From NCBI GenBank assembly GCA_001599595.1, contig BCHH01000015.1:37659-54358 (forward strand): 16,700 bases of DNA, given 5' to 3'. The stretch comes from Beverwykella pulmonaria (Eukaryota > Ascomycota > Dothideomycetes > Pleosporales > Melanommataceae). A program made the position numbers and the translations under genes. This document shows positions 7,230 to 16,700 of the stretch, one piece after another. Numbering within the stretch: the stretch's first letter is position 1; every line of letters starts with the position of its first letter. The notes under the pieces were generated by a model. It did not search any database and was not told the DNA's origin. It saw nothing but the letters and a program-made list of their open reading frames with translations.

Positions 7230-9713
7230 ATGGCAACGGCCACGCAGCTCATGCCGTCTCCGACCGCACTGAGCTCGTCTTTCAGTCCTTTTACCGACTC
7301 TCCAAGCTCGCCCGGCAACTTCGCACAGATCTATTCAAATAGGTGGCCTCCCTCTACGCCATGGACGCCCGCATTGCAAGCGCTAATGGAAACCTTCAGG
7401 TCCTCAGGAGCCACGTCCGACCATCTGGTACCCCCGCCGAGTCCCTATCCTGCCACCGTTGACCCCTCCCCCGTTGACAGCAATGGCACAAACGGAACCG
7501 AGGTACATGATATGGGAGCGTAGACAATGCGCGTGGCTAACGTGCTCGATAGATTGAGGACGACGCCCAGGAGAACGAGGTCAGCGAGGATGCGCTGAGC
7601 GACATCCGGTCGCCGGGAGAGGACATTATCAGCCCTGCAAGCCAGGACAGCCAGGCAAAGGTACGAGGGCAAGAGCTATATCCATCGTGCGAAAACACCA
7701 CATCTAACGGCCTGCAGCCCTCGAGACTGGATACACAGCTTCCCCCTCGCACCCGCGCCGATTCCGACGAAGCGCCCCAGTCCGTCATTCACGCACCCAC
7801 AAACTTCAAAACATTTGTGAGTGTCGCCTTGATTACTGTTGCACTGCTAGGCGCTGACGGCTTGGGCAGAATCGGGTCACCGTTTCGGCGGCTTCCTCGA
7901 ATGAGACCATGTCAGATCAGACTGCTGTGGTGTCCCCACAGACACCTGAAGCCAACATGATTCCTGACGACAAGGTGCGTCGTGCTCACGTTGCCTTGGC
8001 TGTGGCCATGATGGCTGAAGATTTGCAGCACAGCTCGCAATACACCCACCCAATCGACACGGCTGTTCCCTCCGGCTCACCAGATCGCACAACACCCCGC
8101 GCACAGACTCGCCAGGACTTTGAGGAAGATCGCAAGCGACGTAGTGCGCGAGTGAGCCTAAGCCTTGCGGGTATGTGGTCCAGTTCTCCCAGGTCCATCC
8201 TTTTCTAACGTTCGCAGATATTGCCGAGACCGAGGACAACTGCATTTCTGAGACGGCTTCCAGCTCCATCTTTGAACCGGATGATAGCCTGCCTTCACAA
8301 TCTCAAACAGGTCAAATCTCCTCGTCCATGGCATCTCAGACCATGGGCGAGGTTTTACACGGTATCAACGAATCCGAGAAAGAAGTCGCTGCCTTGAGGA
8401 ACGCCTTGAACGAATGCTGGACACTGTGTAATACGCTAGCAAAGCTCAGCCAACACCATCGCCAAAGAATGTTCCACTTCTCTGGTACCAGGGGAGATAC
8501 GCAGGAATATGCCTGGAGAACCTGTTGGCGGCTGTGCCAGAAGCTCTACGAAAGCAGAAACGAGGACCCTGAAACTCAGATTAAGCCAACGTTGGAACTG
8601 TGCCGTGACTTTTGTCAGGCCTTGTTTGAAGTGCGGCAGCGTGGAGATGAAGCCTCCGATTCGGTGCTGAGAGTCAGCTTTGAACTTAATAACCATCTCT
8701 ACAATGCACATGATCGCAACCTACCGGAAGCATTTCGAGAACGAACTCTGGACTTTTACTTAACCCTGTGTCACCGCCTTATGAAGCAGCGGACCAATCT
8801 GCCAGAAGAAACGGATGCGCTGCTCCACGCATGCTGGTCGCTAGCCGAAATGTTGTTCAGCATGCGCCAAAATAGCCGCGATGGCAAAGTCCCGGACGAA
8901 GAACTGCTTGGGTCGGCTATTCAGGCATGTTGGGAACTATGCGATTTATTCCGAGAGGGTTGGACACAGGTACGACCTGAGCGCGGGACACCGCGACCGT
9001 CTCAGTACACATTTGCGGCCCCCGCTTCTGTGACACACTCCAACATTACTCTTTCCGAGATGTCTGGACGCTCCTCGAGCATGCATGCATCAAGCATGAA
9101 CGAATCATATCACTCAGCAGTATCCATGAGACAGCAGCTTGCAATGCAGCCCGAAACTCCAACCACCATCTTCGATGACCGCGAAGAGGAATTCTCACCT
9201 GCAGAGGAGCCCAATGTTCCGAATATACTAATTCTAGGACCAGAGGCGGGCCAAACTCGCACCCACGATCGCTGGTCATCGGCGGCCTCCAGTCTATCGA
9301 CCTATTCCGACTCATCGCAATCCGTGCATACTTCGTCCACAGCAACTGCAGGCCGCGAAGACCCGAATCTTATCCGCTTGAAGGGGCTTATTGTGAAGGC
9401 TGCCATAAATACAGGCTACTCGCGCCACACGCCGCTTCCCGACTTTGTCAGGTCTCTTCCGTCCAACAGCTTCGGGTCGATTCCTTGGCAGAGCAAGCTG
9501 TTTGAACACTACAAGAAGCTTGTCCTAACCGATCCAACGTTACGAACTGCGCATCTCCTCCCATTGCGTCGACTGACTGCCAGCGAGATTGGCAGAGCAG
9601 TGCAGTGGATGGCGCGGAGCGAACAATTCTCGTGGATGCGCGACCTCTACCGGTTCGTGTTTGGAAGCTTCCCTGAAGATACCGGACAGCGGAACCTCAT
9701 TATAAACGCATAA
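7230..9713 (+). CDS. Conserved-looking fungal protein of unknown function, 758 aa, five exons
   Basis: Exons by inspection are 7230-7502, 7553-7660, 7718-7816, 7870-8170 and 8218-9713. Introns of 50, 57, 53 and 47 nt start GTACAT, GTACGA, GTGAGT and GTATGT and carry CTAAC or CTGAC branch points. The joined frame is 2277 nt including stop. The N-terminal third is low-complexity and Ser/Pro-rich. Residues about 315-510 form a helical region with recurring motifs (ECWTLCNTLA, TCWRLCQKLY, LCRDFCQALF, ACWSLAEMLF, ACWELCDLF). A Ser/Thr-rich linker follows, and residues about 640-750 form a compact, probably conserved C-terminal domain (DFVRSLPSNSFGSIPWQSKL ... QWMARSEQFSWMRDLYRFVF). There is no signal peptide or membrane segment. 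It may belong to an uncharacterised fungal DUF family, but I cannot name it securely. Exon architecture and codon quality indicate a functional gene. Confidence 0.9.
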
Positions 9714-11789
9714 CCTCCTTTGGCATTTTCCATGTGCTAATGCTACGACATGTCTACGCTTTTTTTTTTATTATTATAATATTGGATCGGATTCTCGGAT
9801 GCATTACTCGCGATATACCCTCGACACTCACTATGGTGTGAATCTCCTTTCGTCATCTTGTTAGAATATGGTTTGGGGTGCAACTGGGCACATTGTCACC
9901 TTCCCTTCTTTGTACATCCTTCCCACTACCTATTTTGTCAAACACATTGCACAAACTTCTGTCCCTTGTGAAACTATTCTCCAGTCATCGTTCATGACTT
10001 CGTAATAGGTACCGACTTCAGTTGGGTTAGACACCACAACTATCGATGCAACACCGCCACAAACGCAGACACCTCACACTGACTAGGACAGAAATTTGTA
10101 CTTTCACAGGTCTTAATTCTGCGATCATCTGTGGTAAATTGTCTGGTGTAACCAGACTCTGCTAGGATAAGCACGGAAGAGCACAGGCCAACGTTTTGAT
10201 ACACCCTTCCATGCCCTAACCACGCATACCATGTAGATCTTTTGACTGAGTGTAGATATCTTGTAACTCCATGGTGATTATAAGCTTACATCGATAATAG
10301 TGCATCTTTCCTTTTCCCTCCTCACCCGAGGGCAGCACTATCTTTTCCTTAGGAGCGTACTATCTTCTAGGCCCCACAACCTCCACCTCCCCATTGTACG
10401 TGTGGTTCAACCGTTAGTCAGCAGTTGCATTTAACTTCTGAGATCTGATTACTCCCTTCATGTTACGGCTGCGTTCTTCTGAGAACTGCTTTCTTGGCCA
10501 AAGAGATGAATAAGAGGCAAGCACATCTTGATAACCGACAAGCCCTCCCTCCAAATCCACCGAATGAGAGCCTGCTCCGCTGCTGAAGGACTCGAGTCTC
10601 AGAAGGGGGTAACGAGGAGAATTTACTGAGTTTATACTTGATGCACATGTGTCACTTTTATTCTTATCAGCCCCGGGAGTTTAGCCTGTTAACGATCCAT
10701 TTTATTAAGCCCGCTATAATATGACAGAAGGAGTTCCTCAGGGAGTCAGCTCAGATTCAAATGAGTATAGAGACATCTCATTCTATTTTCAGAATGAAGC
10801 TGCAACGATCCTCGGATGTACTACGCGAAGTCAAATTTGCGATCTCGGAATCGCGCCCTTTGTAAGCCACTACGCAGCTTTTATGACAGTGTTAACCATT
10901 TTGGAGAAATTTGAGGCTTTAAAAATGGCAACAATAAAGGATTAATTTGGGTCTTTGCTGCCCTCGTGAATGTCCACACTCCGTTTGGCAGAGTGCGTTT
11001 CATTACAGGCAGTACAGCACTAGCGGCGAGGCTTGGACTAAGCATGTCATTTGCCACACAGGTAGCCGATGATCAGTAGGTGCAAGATATGCTCTAGCGG
11101 GCCGGTGGACCTGCGGTCAGCACACAAGCATCTTATGTTGAGTTGGTGATGGGACTGGACGAAGAGTTCTCTATTAGTATTACCATGACTCCCGGCAGAG
11201 GCCAAGCTCGTTATATTTACACGAATCAAATAAGCATTACCCCCTACCTTAGCTAGTCGATCCACTATTGACAGGCTCAGAAAATCAGGAGTACTCGATA
11301 TTCACCTTTCAGTGCCCTCGGTATCCTCTCACTACAGTATCGGCAAATAAGGAATCATACTCATCCTCGATATAATGCTGGAGTTTTTGCCTAATATTTT
11401 GCGGCGTAACAAAACAAAGCGCGACTAGCACTGAGATCGAGTGCCTTCCAAGAAGCTATTTTCGCCTTGGCTATGCTTCTGGTATATTTGCTAATGTAGG
11501 ATCATACAAACCTATGCAAGATATGTATACCTTAGCATTGGGACTGAAATGTATGTTCAAGCATACTCGACATTGGAGAATGGTTTTATCATTTTGGTTT
11601 TACATTTGAGACATTTCAAGTACATTGATGTAGATTTGGTTATAAAGAGTATTCTGTGGCTTTCTCGGCGCAAGACAGGCTGTTTTTCTTCGGCTTCGAC
11701 TCTCTCGCAGTGTCCTACATGAAGGACGTGGAGATGGTTTCTCTTCTTTTTTGCAGCCAGAGTTCAATACATACTCTTCCAACTTTTCC
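9714..11789. other. 3' flank and intergenic stretch without a convincing gene
   Basis: The first part is the likely 3' untranslated region of the upstream gene; a T-run followed by ATTATTATAATATT at about 9761-9782 is a plausible end region. Beyond this no coding region is supported. A 74-codon plus-strand frame at 10721-10945 and a 72-codon minus-strand frame at 11047-11265 show no motif. The part just left of 11790 should contain the 3' untranslated region of the F-box gene, which reads leftward. Confidence 0.5.
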
Positions 11790-13073
11790 TCAATGTAGGC
11801 TTTCGTTGTTCCTAGAAACCACAGCCATCAACCTATCGAACTCTCTTTGGTCTTCACCCCGTTCATACGCTTTCAAGTATGCCTCGTAATCCCTTTCCAA
11901 ACGGGCATCCAAATTCACATACGCGTAAGCAAACACTCGTCTTTCTGGACTCTCCTCTAGACTTTCAGCCAGCATGCGGAAGTCATGCGGAAGATCGGTC
12001 TGCTTAGGAAGGACAGAAAACTCTATCAGCCTCGGATAATCCACCTTGTTGATATCTTGGAAGAACATGCCCCAAGGGAAGCGATGGTAAGCTGTGGGAT
12101 CTGACCAACAATGCTCAAAACGAACCTCCTCCAAGGTATTGCGGTGATTGCGAATGAACTTTGCCAAGTTGGAAGTGATGGCAATATGCTTCAATTGCAG
12201 GATGCGAAGAAGAGGCATGTTATCCGGATACAGCGGCAGAAGAGTGAGGTATGTGATGTTAAAGAACATATGGTTATCCGGATTAGAAGGTGGTACCTGC
12301 TCGATCGCACTGAAACAAAACTCCGTGACATGAGTGAGATGCTCGAAAAAGTAAACTGCGAGGCTGTTGACAAAAGCCTGTCCACCAGGGGGCGGATACC
12401 CCGACATTACACGGCTATCGTATCCACGGAGAGTCAGAGTGAAGCGTTCCAGCGTGCTGAGGAAATTCCTGAAGGGGTCCTCCATCCAGGCCCAGACTTC
12501 ATGCGCCATTATATTGCGCAGGTGGAGCGATTTGATTGGCTTTGCATTCACGTTGCAACCTAAAGCCTCATATGAGCTTTCCATTAGCGCCCTCAATGCT
12601 TCGCACTCCTCCGTATGAGGATGCTGTTCATTGACCGGATCCACCGCTTCTGGTCGTTCTGTGGAATCATCTCGATTCTCCTCGGATATAAACGCGTCAT
12701 TCTCATCTTTTCTGTCAACTTTAAATTCCATCACAAGCTCTTCTAGACTGGGAAACCGGCTCAAGTTGGACAATGCATCGTCGACAGAATCTGGAAAATA
12801 ATCCAGATGGTCATTGGACGGCACGTTGGCGATGCCCAAATAAACCAAATGCTGAACACACTCCCCCCACGGCCCGCTCGCAATAGCTTGCAACGACTCC
12901 CCGCTCTTCTTATCGTTCCTCAGGCGGATGTTCTCGAAGACGGTCGGGGCAAGAAAGTCTCGTAGTTTGCGGCAGGTGCTACTCAAATTACGAATGTCAT
13001 CGCTCGATTCCAACCCCACGTATCCGAGGATGAGCAATTTCAATTCGTCCGAAAGATCCGGAATCGATGGCAT
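11790..13073 (-). CDS. F-box protein, 427 aa
   Basis: A single open frame starts MPSIPDLSDELKLLILGYVG. Residues about 4-48 fit an F-box: LSDELKLLIL, then DIRNLSSTCRKLRDFLAPTV and F-E-N-I-R-L. F-boxes bind Skp1 and place the protein in an SCF ubiquitin ligase, where the remainder recruits targets. Residues about 60-420 contain Leu-rich segments with an LRR-like rhythm (HLVYLGIANV, FPSLEELVMEF, IKSLHLRNIM, LERFTLTLRG, LRILQLKHIA, LEEVRFEHC), fitting the many fungal F-box proteins with irregular LRR-like C-termini. An acidic, low-complexity insert at about 120-155 (DRKDENDAFISEENRDD and onward) separates the first repeats. No intron is apparent. Cytoplasmic or nuclear location is expected; the substrate is unknown. 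Such genes are often expanded and lineage-specific in fungi. Confidence 0.87.
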   Translation of the reverse strand: MPSIPDLSDELKLLILGYVGLESSDDIRNLSSTCRKLRDFLAPTVFENIRLRNDKKSGESLQAIASGPWGECVQHLVYLGIANVPSNDHLDYFPDSVDDALSNLSRFPSLEELVMEFKVDRKDENDAFISEENRDDSTERPEAVDPVNEQHPHTEECEALRALMESSYEALGCNVNAKPIKSLHLRNIMAHEVWAWMEDPFRNFLSTLERFTLTLRGYDSRVMSGYPPPGGQAFVNSLAVYFFEHLTHVTEFCFSAIEQVPPSNPDNHMFFNITYLTLLPLYPDNMPLLRILQLKHIAITSNLAKFIRNHRNTLEEVRFEHCWSDPTAYHRFPWGMFFQDINKVDYPRLIEFSVLPKQTDLPHDFRMLAESLEESPERRVFAYAYVNLDARLERDYEAYLKAYERGEDQREFDRLMAVVSRNNESLH

Positions 13074-13477
13074 CGCGATGTAATTAGCGTCGATGTTGTT
13101 GATGAATAACTTTAGCGGGGGATGGCTATCTCTTATGCTAGCCGTAACCCCGGTAATACTCTAAATACACCACGCTTAGCGATAGATCAGGCCTAGGCCC
13201 CACACAGCCTTCAGGCAACAGTCTCGTGTATGCAACCGCATTTAGATAATCACCTGCAGTCTCTTGATCCCATTCAGACATTGTTTAGCTGTTTCATAAA
13301 GCATCGCATAGCTATAGTTTAATGTTATCGTTAGCGCATGATGTATAAGCATAGTCATGGGTTAAAGCAGCTGTCAGAAAGGTACATTATATCGCCACTG
13401 CTAGTAGGGAGGATGGCCGACCAGTCCGGTCACAGACGTGTGAAGGACTTCCTTATGAAATGATAGAGTAGAAGCAA
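13074..13477. other. Intergenic stretch upstream of the F-box gene
   Basis: This is the likely promoter region of the leftward F-box gene. No coding sequence, repeat or RNA gene is recognised. Confidence 0.55.
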
Positions 13478-13702
13478 CTACACTTTGCGAACTATCTCAA
13501 GGGTGGCGTTAAGGCGCCACTGAGTGGCCACAGTTTTTTCATCATTTTGCGTGGTTTTTATTCGATATCTGCGTATTTCGTCACCGTTGGTCCCGGATTC
13601 AGGGTGAGTGAGCGAATCAAGGGCTAAACCGTCTACTAGGTATCTCACAAGATTGTCCGTGCCAATCCCATGCAAGCATAGGAAATTCATGTCAGAGTCC
13701 AA
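13478..13702 (-). pseudogene. Possible FSH1-type serine hydrolase N-terminal fragment
   Basis: A 74-codon minus-strand frame has, after four residues, MNFLCLHGIGTDN. This closely resembles the start of fungal FSH1-family serine hydrolases (a first beta strand and oxyanion-side HG.GT loop, typically M-x-FLCLHG-x-GT). The rest of the frame (LVRYLVDGLALDSL and onward) does not look like the family. A GTGAGA donor-like site follows the codons for DNL, so an intron may begin there. I found no downstream exon and no nucleophile motif (G-F-S-Q-G) before 13080. It is therefore probably a truncated relic, or else a coincidental match. Confidence 0.35.
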
Positions 13703-14250
13703 AGGTTTAATGGCACGAATAAAGTATTAGGGATGGTTACGAAATCGTTCGGGGATCTTGAAGTCAAAATTGTAGATATCCATTCATGCGTCTCTACTTT
13801 ATACCCACACTGGCCGTCGAACTAGGTCGCGCCGCCCGCATCCTAGCTAAGCTAAGACAGATTGATGATCTTAACAAGTTGATTGCTTTCATGTTGAACA
13901 TGGACTATAAGACTATGATGCATTTGTTGTTTAATGCTGTAATAAAGAATGTGGAGGTATTCTCCAAATTGCAAACGGGACCACGTGTTAGTCTAAGTAC
14001 GACGGGAATATCCGTAAGGCGGGATTCGTCTACGAACCCTACTCATCGAGAGGCTGAGCATAGTGGGGTTTCCTTGAACTCCGAGGCCTTGAGGAGGCAC
14101 GTGGGAGGTAGTGATTGCTATTCCTATGCACTGCCACAAGATTCAATTGCACTGCCACGCCCACCAGCAACCACGTGGCAACCCCTCTTTTCATTATCTT
14201 CAAATTTACCCCAGTTGTTCAAATTTTCTCTCCACGCCGGCTCTTTTACC
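13703..14250 (+). promoter_or_regulatory. Upstream region of the HET-ANK gene with three CACGTG sites
   Basis: CACGTG E-box sites occur at 13982-13987, 14098-14103 and 14172-14177, the last 73 bp before the chosen start. An 11-bp direct repeat TGCACTGCCAC lies at 14127-14137 and 14148-14158. A pyrimidine-rich stretch leads up to ATG at 14251. CACGTG is the classic bHLH binding site, so regulation by such a factor is possible. From 13786 onward the region is also open in frame with the HET gene for 155 codons; if that extension is translated, these motifs would be coding and incidental. Confidence 0.4.
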
Positions 14251-16700
14251 ATGCCCCTGTACGAATCTCCTGAGGATTCGCTAGGTCCTGATAATATTCG
14301 CTTACTTCGCCTACTCCCTCAAAAAGACGAAAATGCACCTATTCAATGCCAACTTATCAACTGCTCTTTGCGGGAATCAGGCCAACGAACACATCCATAT
14401 GATGCTTTGTCCTACGTATGGGGTAATCCAGAGAAGACTTTGCCTATTTATATAGGCAAGCATCGCGTCAATGTGACACTAAACCTTCACGCGGCACTTT
14501 CACATATTCGACATTACTCTATTGAACGGATCATATGGGTAGATGCGGTTTGCATTAACCAAAAAAATGAACAAGAGAAAGAGCAACAGATTCAGTTAAT
14601 GGCGAAGATCTACGGTCAAGCAAACTGTGTAGTTGTTTGGCTTGGAGAGGCAGAGAACGATAGCGACCGAGCACTTGAATACATACGCGTTGCGGGAGCC
14701 AAGAAGTCTACGGATTCTTCGAATAACAAATCAAACGCGCAAGCAGTTCTGAAGCTGCTTGAACGACCGTGGTTTGAACGCATCTGGGTAAAAACTGGAT
14801 CCCCTTAATATCTACAGAAGTTACTAAAACGTTGGTCTAGATTCTTCAGGAAGTTGCCGCAGCTCGACATATCCTGATCAAATGTGGGCATGTGGAGATT
14901 GACGGATACGCATTCTGCTTGGGAGTGGATTCATTAAAGAATTCCTACAAAGCTCATGCAGACTTGCAGAGTTTGATCCGTTCAGTCACCTACCTGATAA
15001 GGGGAGCAATATTCCGGCCTAGCTATGCAAATAGTAGGCCGGGCAGGATTTCTCTAGATATATGTCCACTTGGCGAGCTAATGGACATGTACCATACCCA
15101 TAAGGCCACCAAGCTCCATGATAAGGTATTTGCCTTGCTCGGTATGAGTTCTGATGAACTTAGCAAAGATAGCCTGCTTCTTCAGTATAGTGATTCATGG
15201 AAAGACGTATTGCAACGACTTATCGGGTTCCTTCTTAGTGAAAAGGTATTGGTGGAGACTTGGCATGATAAGCAGATAGCAGTGATCAAGAGCAAGGGCT
15301 GTATTCTTGGTAAGGTGACCTCGATACAAAGTGACATTGCTCGGAATGACAGACAGGGCGTGGATGTCATTCTCACGGAAATGCCGAGGCAACTAGAAAA
15401 TATTCGATTCTGGAGAACTCACTGGACTCTACATACCTCAGCAAAATCCATCCGAGATGGAGATCTCATCTGCCTTCTTCAAGGAACTTCAAAGCCTACA
15501 ATCATTAGGTTATATAGGGATTATTTTTCTATTATCATGATTACAGCTACTCCTTTAGAGAGCCAAATAGGGAATGAAGATATCGAGTGGTCGAGATATT
15601 TACAATCAGAAAAAAACTTCACCCGCGACTTTCTACTTGTCTGGGACTGGAAAAATTCCCCAGAGGAGTTACAAGATTTAGATGAACACGAAACTTTCAT
15701 CCGAGTAAATAAATTTGGGTCAGAATATTCAAAGACAGGGTTGGATACCCATTTCGACAAAGCGATCAGAATATGGAATGTTGCACTGATATTAGAGGAC
15801 TCGAAAGTGGATAAAAATGTAGTAGAGAGGCGTCAAGAAGCAATAGAGAAGATGGCGTTTCAAGAAGACAAGCCTTACACGTTGAAAAGCCAATACGGTC
15901 AGACACCACTATCGTGGGCCGCAGGGAACGGGTACGATGCAGTAGTAAATCTATTACTTGCGAAAGATGGCGTCGATCCAGACTTGAAGGAAAGCCAATA
16001 CCATCGGACGCCACTGTCAAGGGCGGCGGGGGGAGGGCACGAGGTCGCGGTGAAGCTGCTGCTCAAGACAGGAAAGGTCGACGTCAACTCCAAGGACAAA
16101 GACGGGGCTACGCCGCTGTGGTGGGCAGCAAAGGGAGGGCACGAGGTCGTGGTGAAACTGCTGCTCAAGACAGGGAAGGTCGACGTCGACTCTAAGGACA
16201 AGGAAGGGACTACGCCGCTGTGGTGGGTAGCAAGGGGAGGGCATGAGGTCGTGATGAAACTGCTGCTCAAGACAGGGAAGGTCAACATCGACTCCAAAGA
16301 CAAGGGCGGGATTACGCCGCTGTGGTGGGCAGCAAGGGGAGGGCACGAGGTTGTGGTGAAGCTGTTGCTCAATACAGGCAAGGTCGACGTCGACTCCAAG
16401 GATAAAGACGGGTCTACGCCGCTGTGGTGGGCAGCAAAGGGAGGGCATGAGGCTATAGTCAAGCTGCTGCTCCAAAAGCAGGCGGATGTCACGGCAAAAC
16501 ATAATAGACGGACATCACTTCAAGCAGCGGCGGGAGGAGGCCATCTTGCCGTGGTCGAGCAGCTACTTCAAGAGAAGGCCGATGTCAACGCAGAAGCAGG
16601 ACCTTATAATGGACGAACAGCACTTCAAGCAGCGGCGGAAGGAGGCCATCTTGCCGTGGTCGAGCGGCTACTTCAAGAGAAGGCAGACGTCAACGCAGCA
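14251..16700 (+). CDS. HET domain-ankyrin repeat protein (allorecognition/NLR-like), 3' end beyond the window
   Basis: Exon 1 (14251-14787) and exon 2 (from 14841) are split by a 53-nt intron (GTAAAA...TCTAG) whose removal joins FERIW to ILQEVAAARHI, the expected HET motif. Residues about 48-190 are the HET domain, with YDALSYVWGN, IIWVDAVCINQ, ANCVVVWLG and RPWFERIWILQE. KVFALLGM appears in the middle region. From residue about 531 ankyrin repeats begin (TPLSWAAGNGYDAVVNLLL). They include four 34-residue periods with an almost identical TPLWWAA(K/R)GGHEVVVKLL core, then two repeats of a different type (LQAAAGGGHLAVVEQLLQEK). The frame is open to the right edge at 799 residues. HET domains trigger cell death in vegetative incompatibility; the ankyrin array would be the sensor. 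The start was chosen by family pattern; a start at 13786 would add 155 residues. Confidence 0.95.
16008..16430 (+). repeat. 102-bp near-identical ankyrin-coding tandem repeats
   Basis: The ACGCCGCTGTGGTGGG block recurs at exactly 102-bp spacing (16110, 16212, 16314, 16416), giving four copies of a 34-residue ankyrin unit; a more divergent unit precedes them. Differences between units are mostly single substitutions. The final two units in the window (from about 16510) belong to a separate subfamily with 105-bp spacing. Confidence 0.93.

Noticed and set aside
10721..10945. 74-codon plus-strand open frame
   Set aside because: No recognisable motif, no neighbouring exon, and short enough to arise by chance.
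12111..12618. Plus-strand frames opposite the F-box gene
   Set aside because: They are antisense shadows of the F-box coding region without domains of their own.
15899..16502. Minus-strand repetitive frames of 197 and 161 codons opposite the ankyrin repeats
   Set aside because: Their periodicity is that of the 102-bp ankyrin-coding repeats; the HET-ANK frame explains the sequence.

Overview
The window looks like an accessory, transposon-rich piece of a filamentous ascomycete (Pezizomycotina) chromosome, possibly Dothideomycetes. The evidence is short introns of 47-60 nt with CTAAC-type branch points, a HET domain-ankyrin gene, an F-box gene, decayed Fot1/pogo-like and Tc1-like transposases and small solo LTRs. 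The class-level guess is inference from style only.

Layout. Positions 1-1198, minus strand: a small secreted-protein gene whose first exon (signal peptide plus short pro-region ending in EARQ) runs into a perfect splice donor and then a 72-bp tandem array. The array has 14 full units plus one divergent unit and continues beyond the left edge. Read on the minus strand, every unit carries a branch point, a 3' splice site, about nine codons with a VS core, usually a stop, and an embedded 5' splice site. This is the most unusual structure here. Positions 1800-4080: a transposon graveyard, with a Fot1/pogo-like transposase relic split by a 174-bp solo-LTR-like insertion, a Tc1-like DD34E relic, and a second, 184-bp solo LTR. 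Both LTR-like elements have TG...CA ends and 5-bp target duplications. Positions 4083-7229: no convincing gene.

Positions 7230-9713, plus strand: a well-formed five-exon gene for a conserved-looking 758-residue protein of unknown function, with repeated Cys-Trp-x-Leu-Cys-type helices. Positions 9714-11789: no convincing gene. Positions 11790-13073, minus strand: a single-exon F-box protein. Positions 13478-13702, minus strand: a possible FSH1-type serine hydrolase N-terminal relic. From 14251 to the right edge, plus strand: a HET-ankyrin protein, cut off by the window end, with four perfect 102-bp ankyrin periods.

The genes do not form an operon or an obvious cluster. A HET-ANK gene, an F-box gene, a secreted-peptide gene with a repeat array and nested transposon debris together suggest a fast-evolving compartment. 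One ordinary, intron-rich gene sits in the middle of it.
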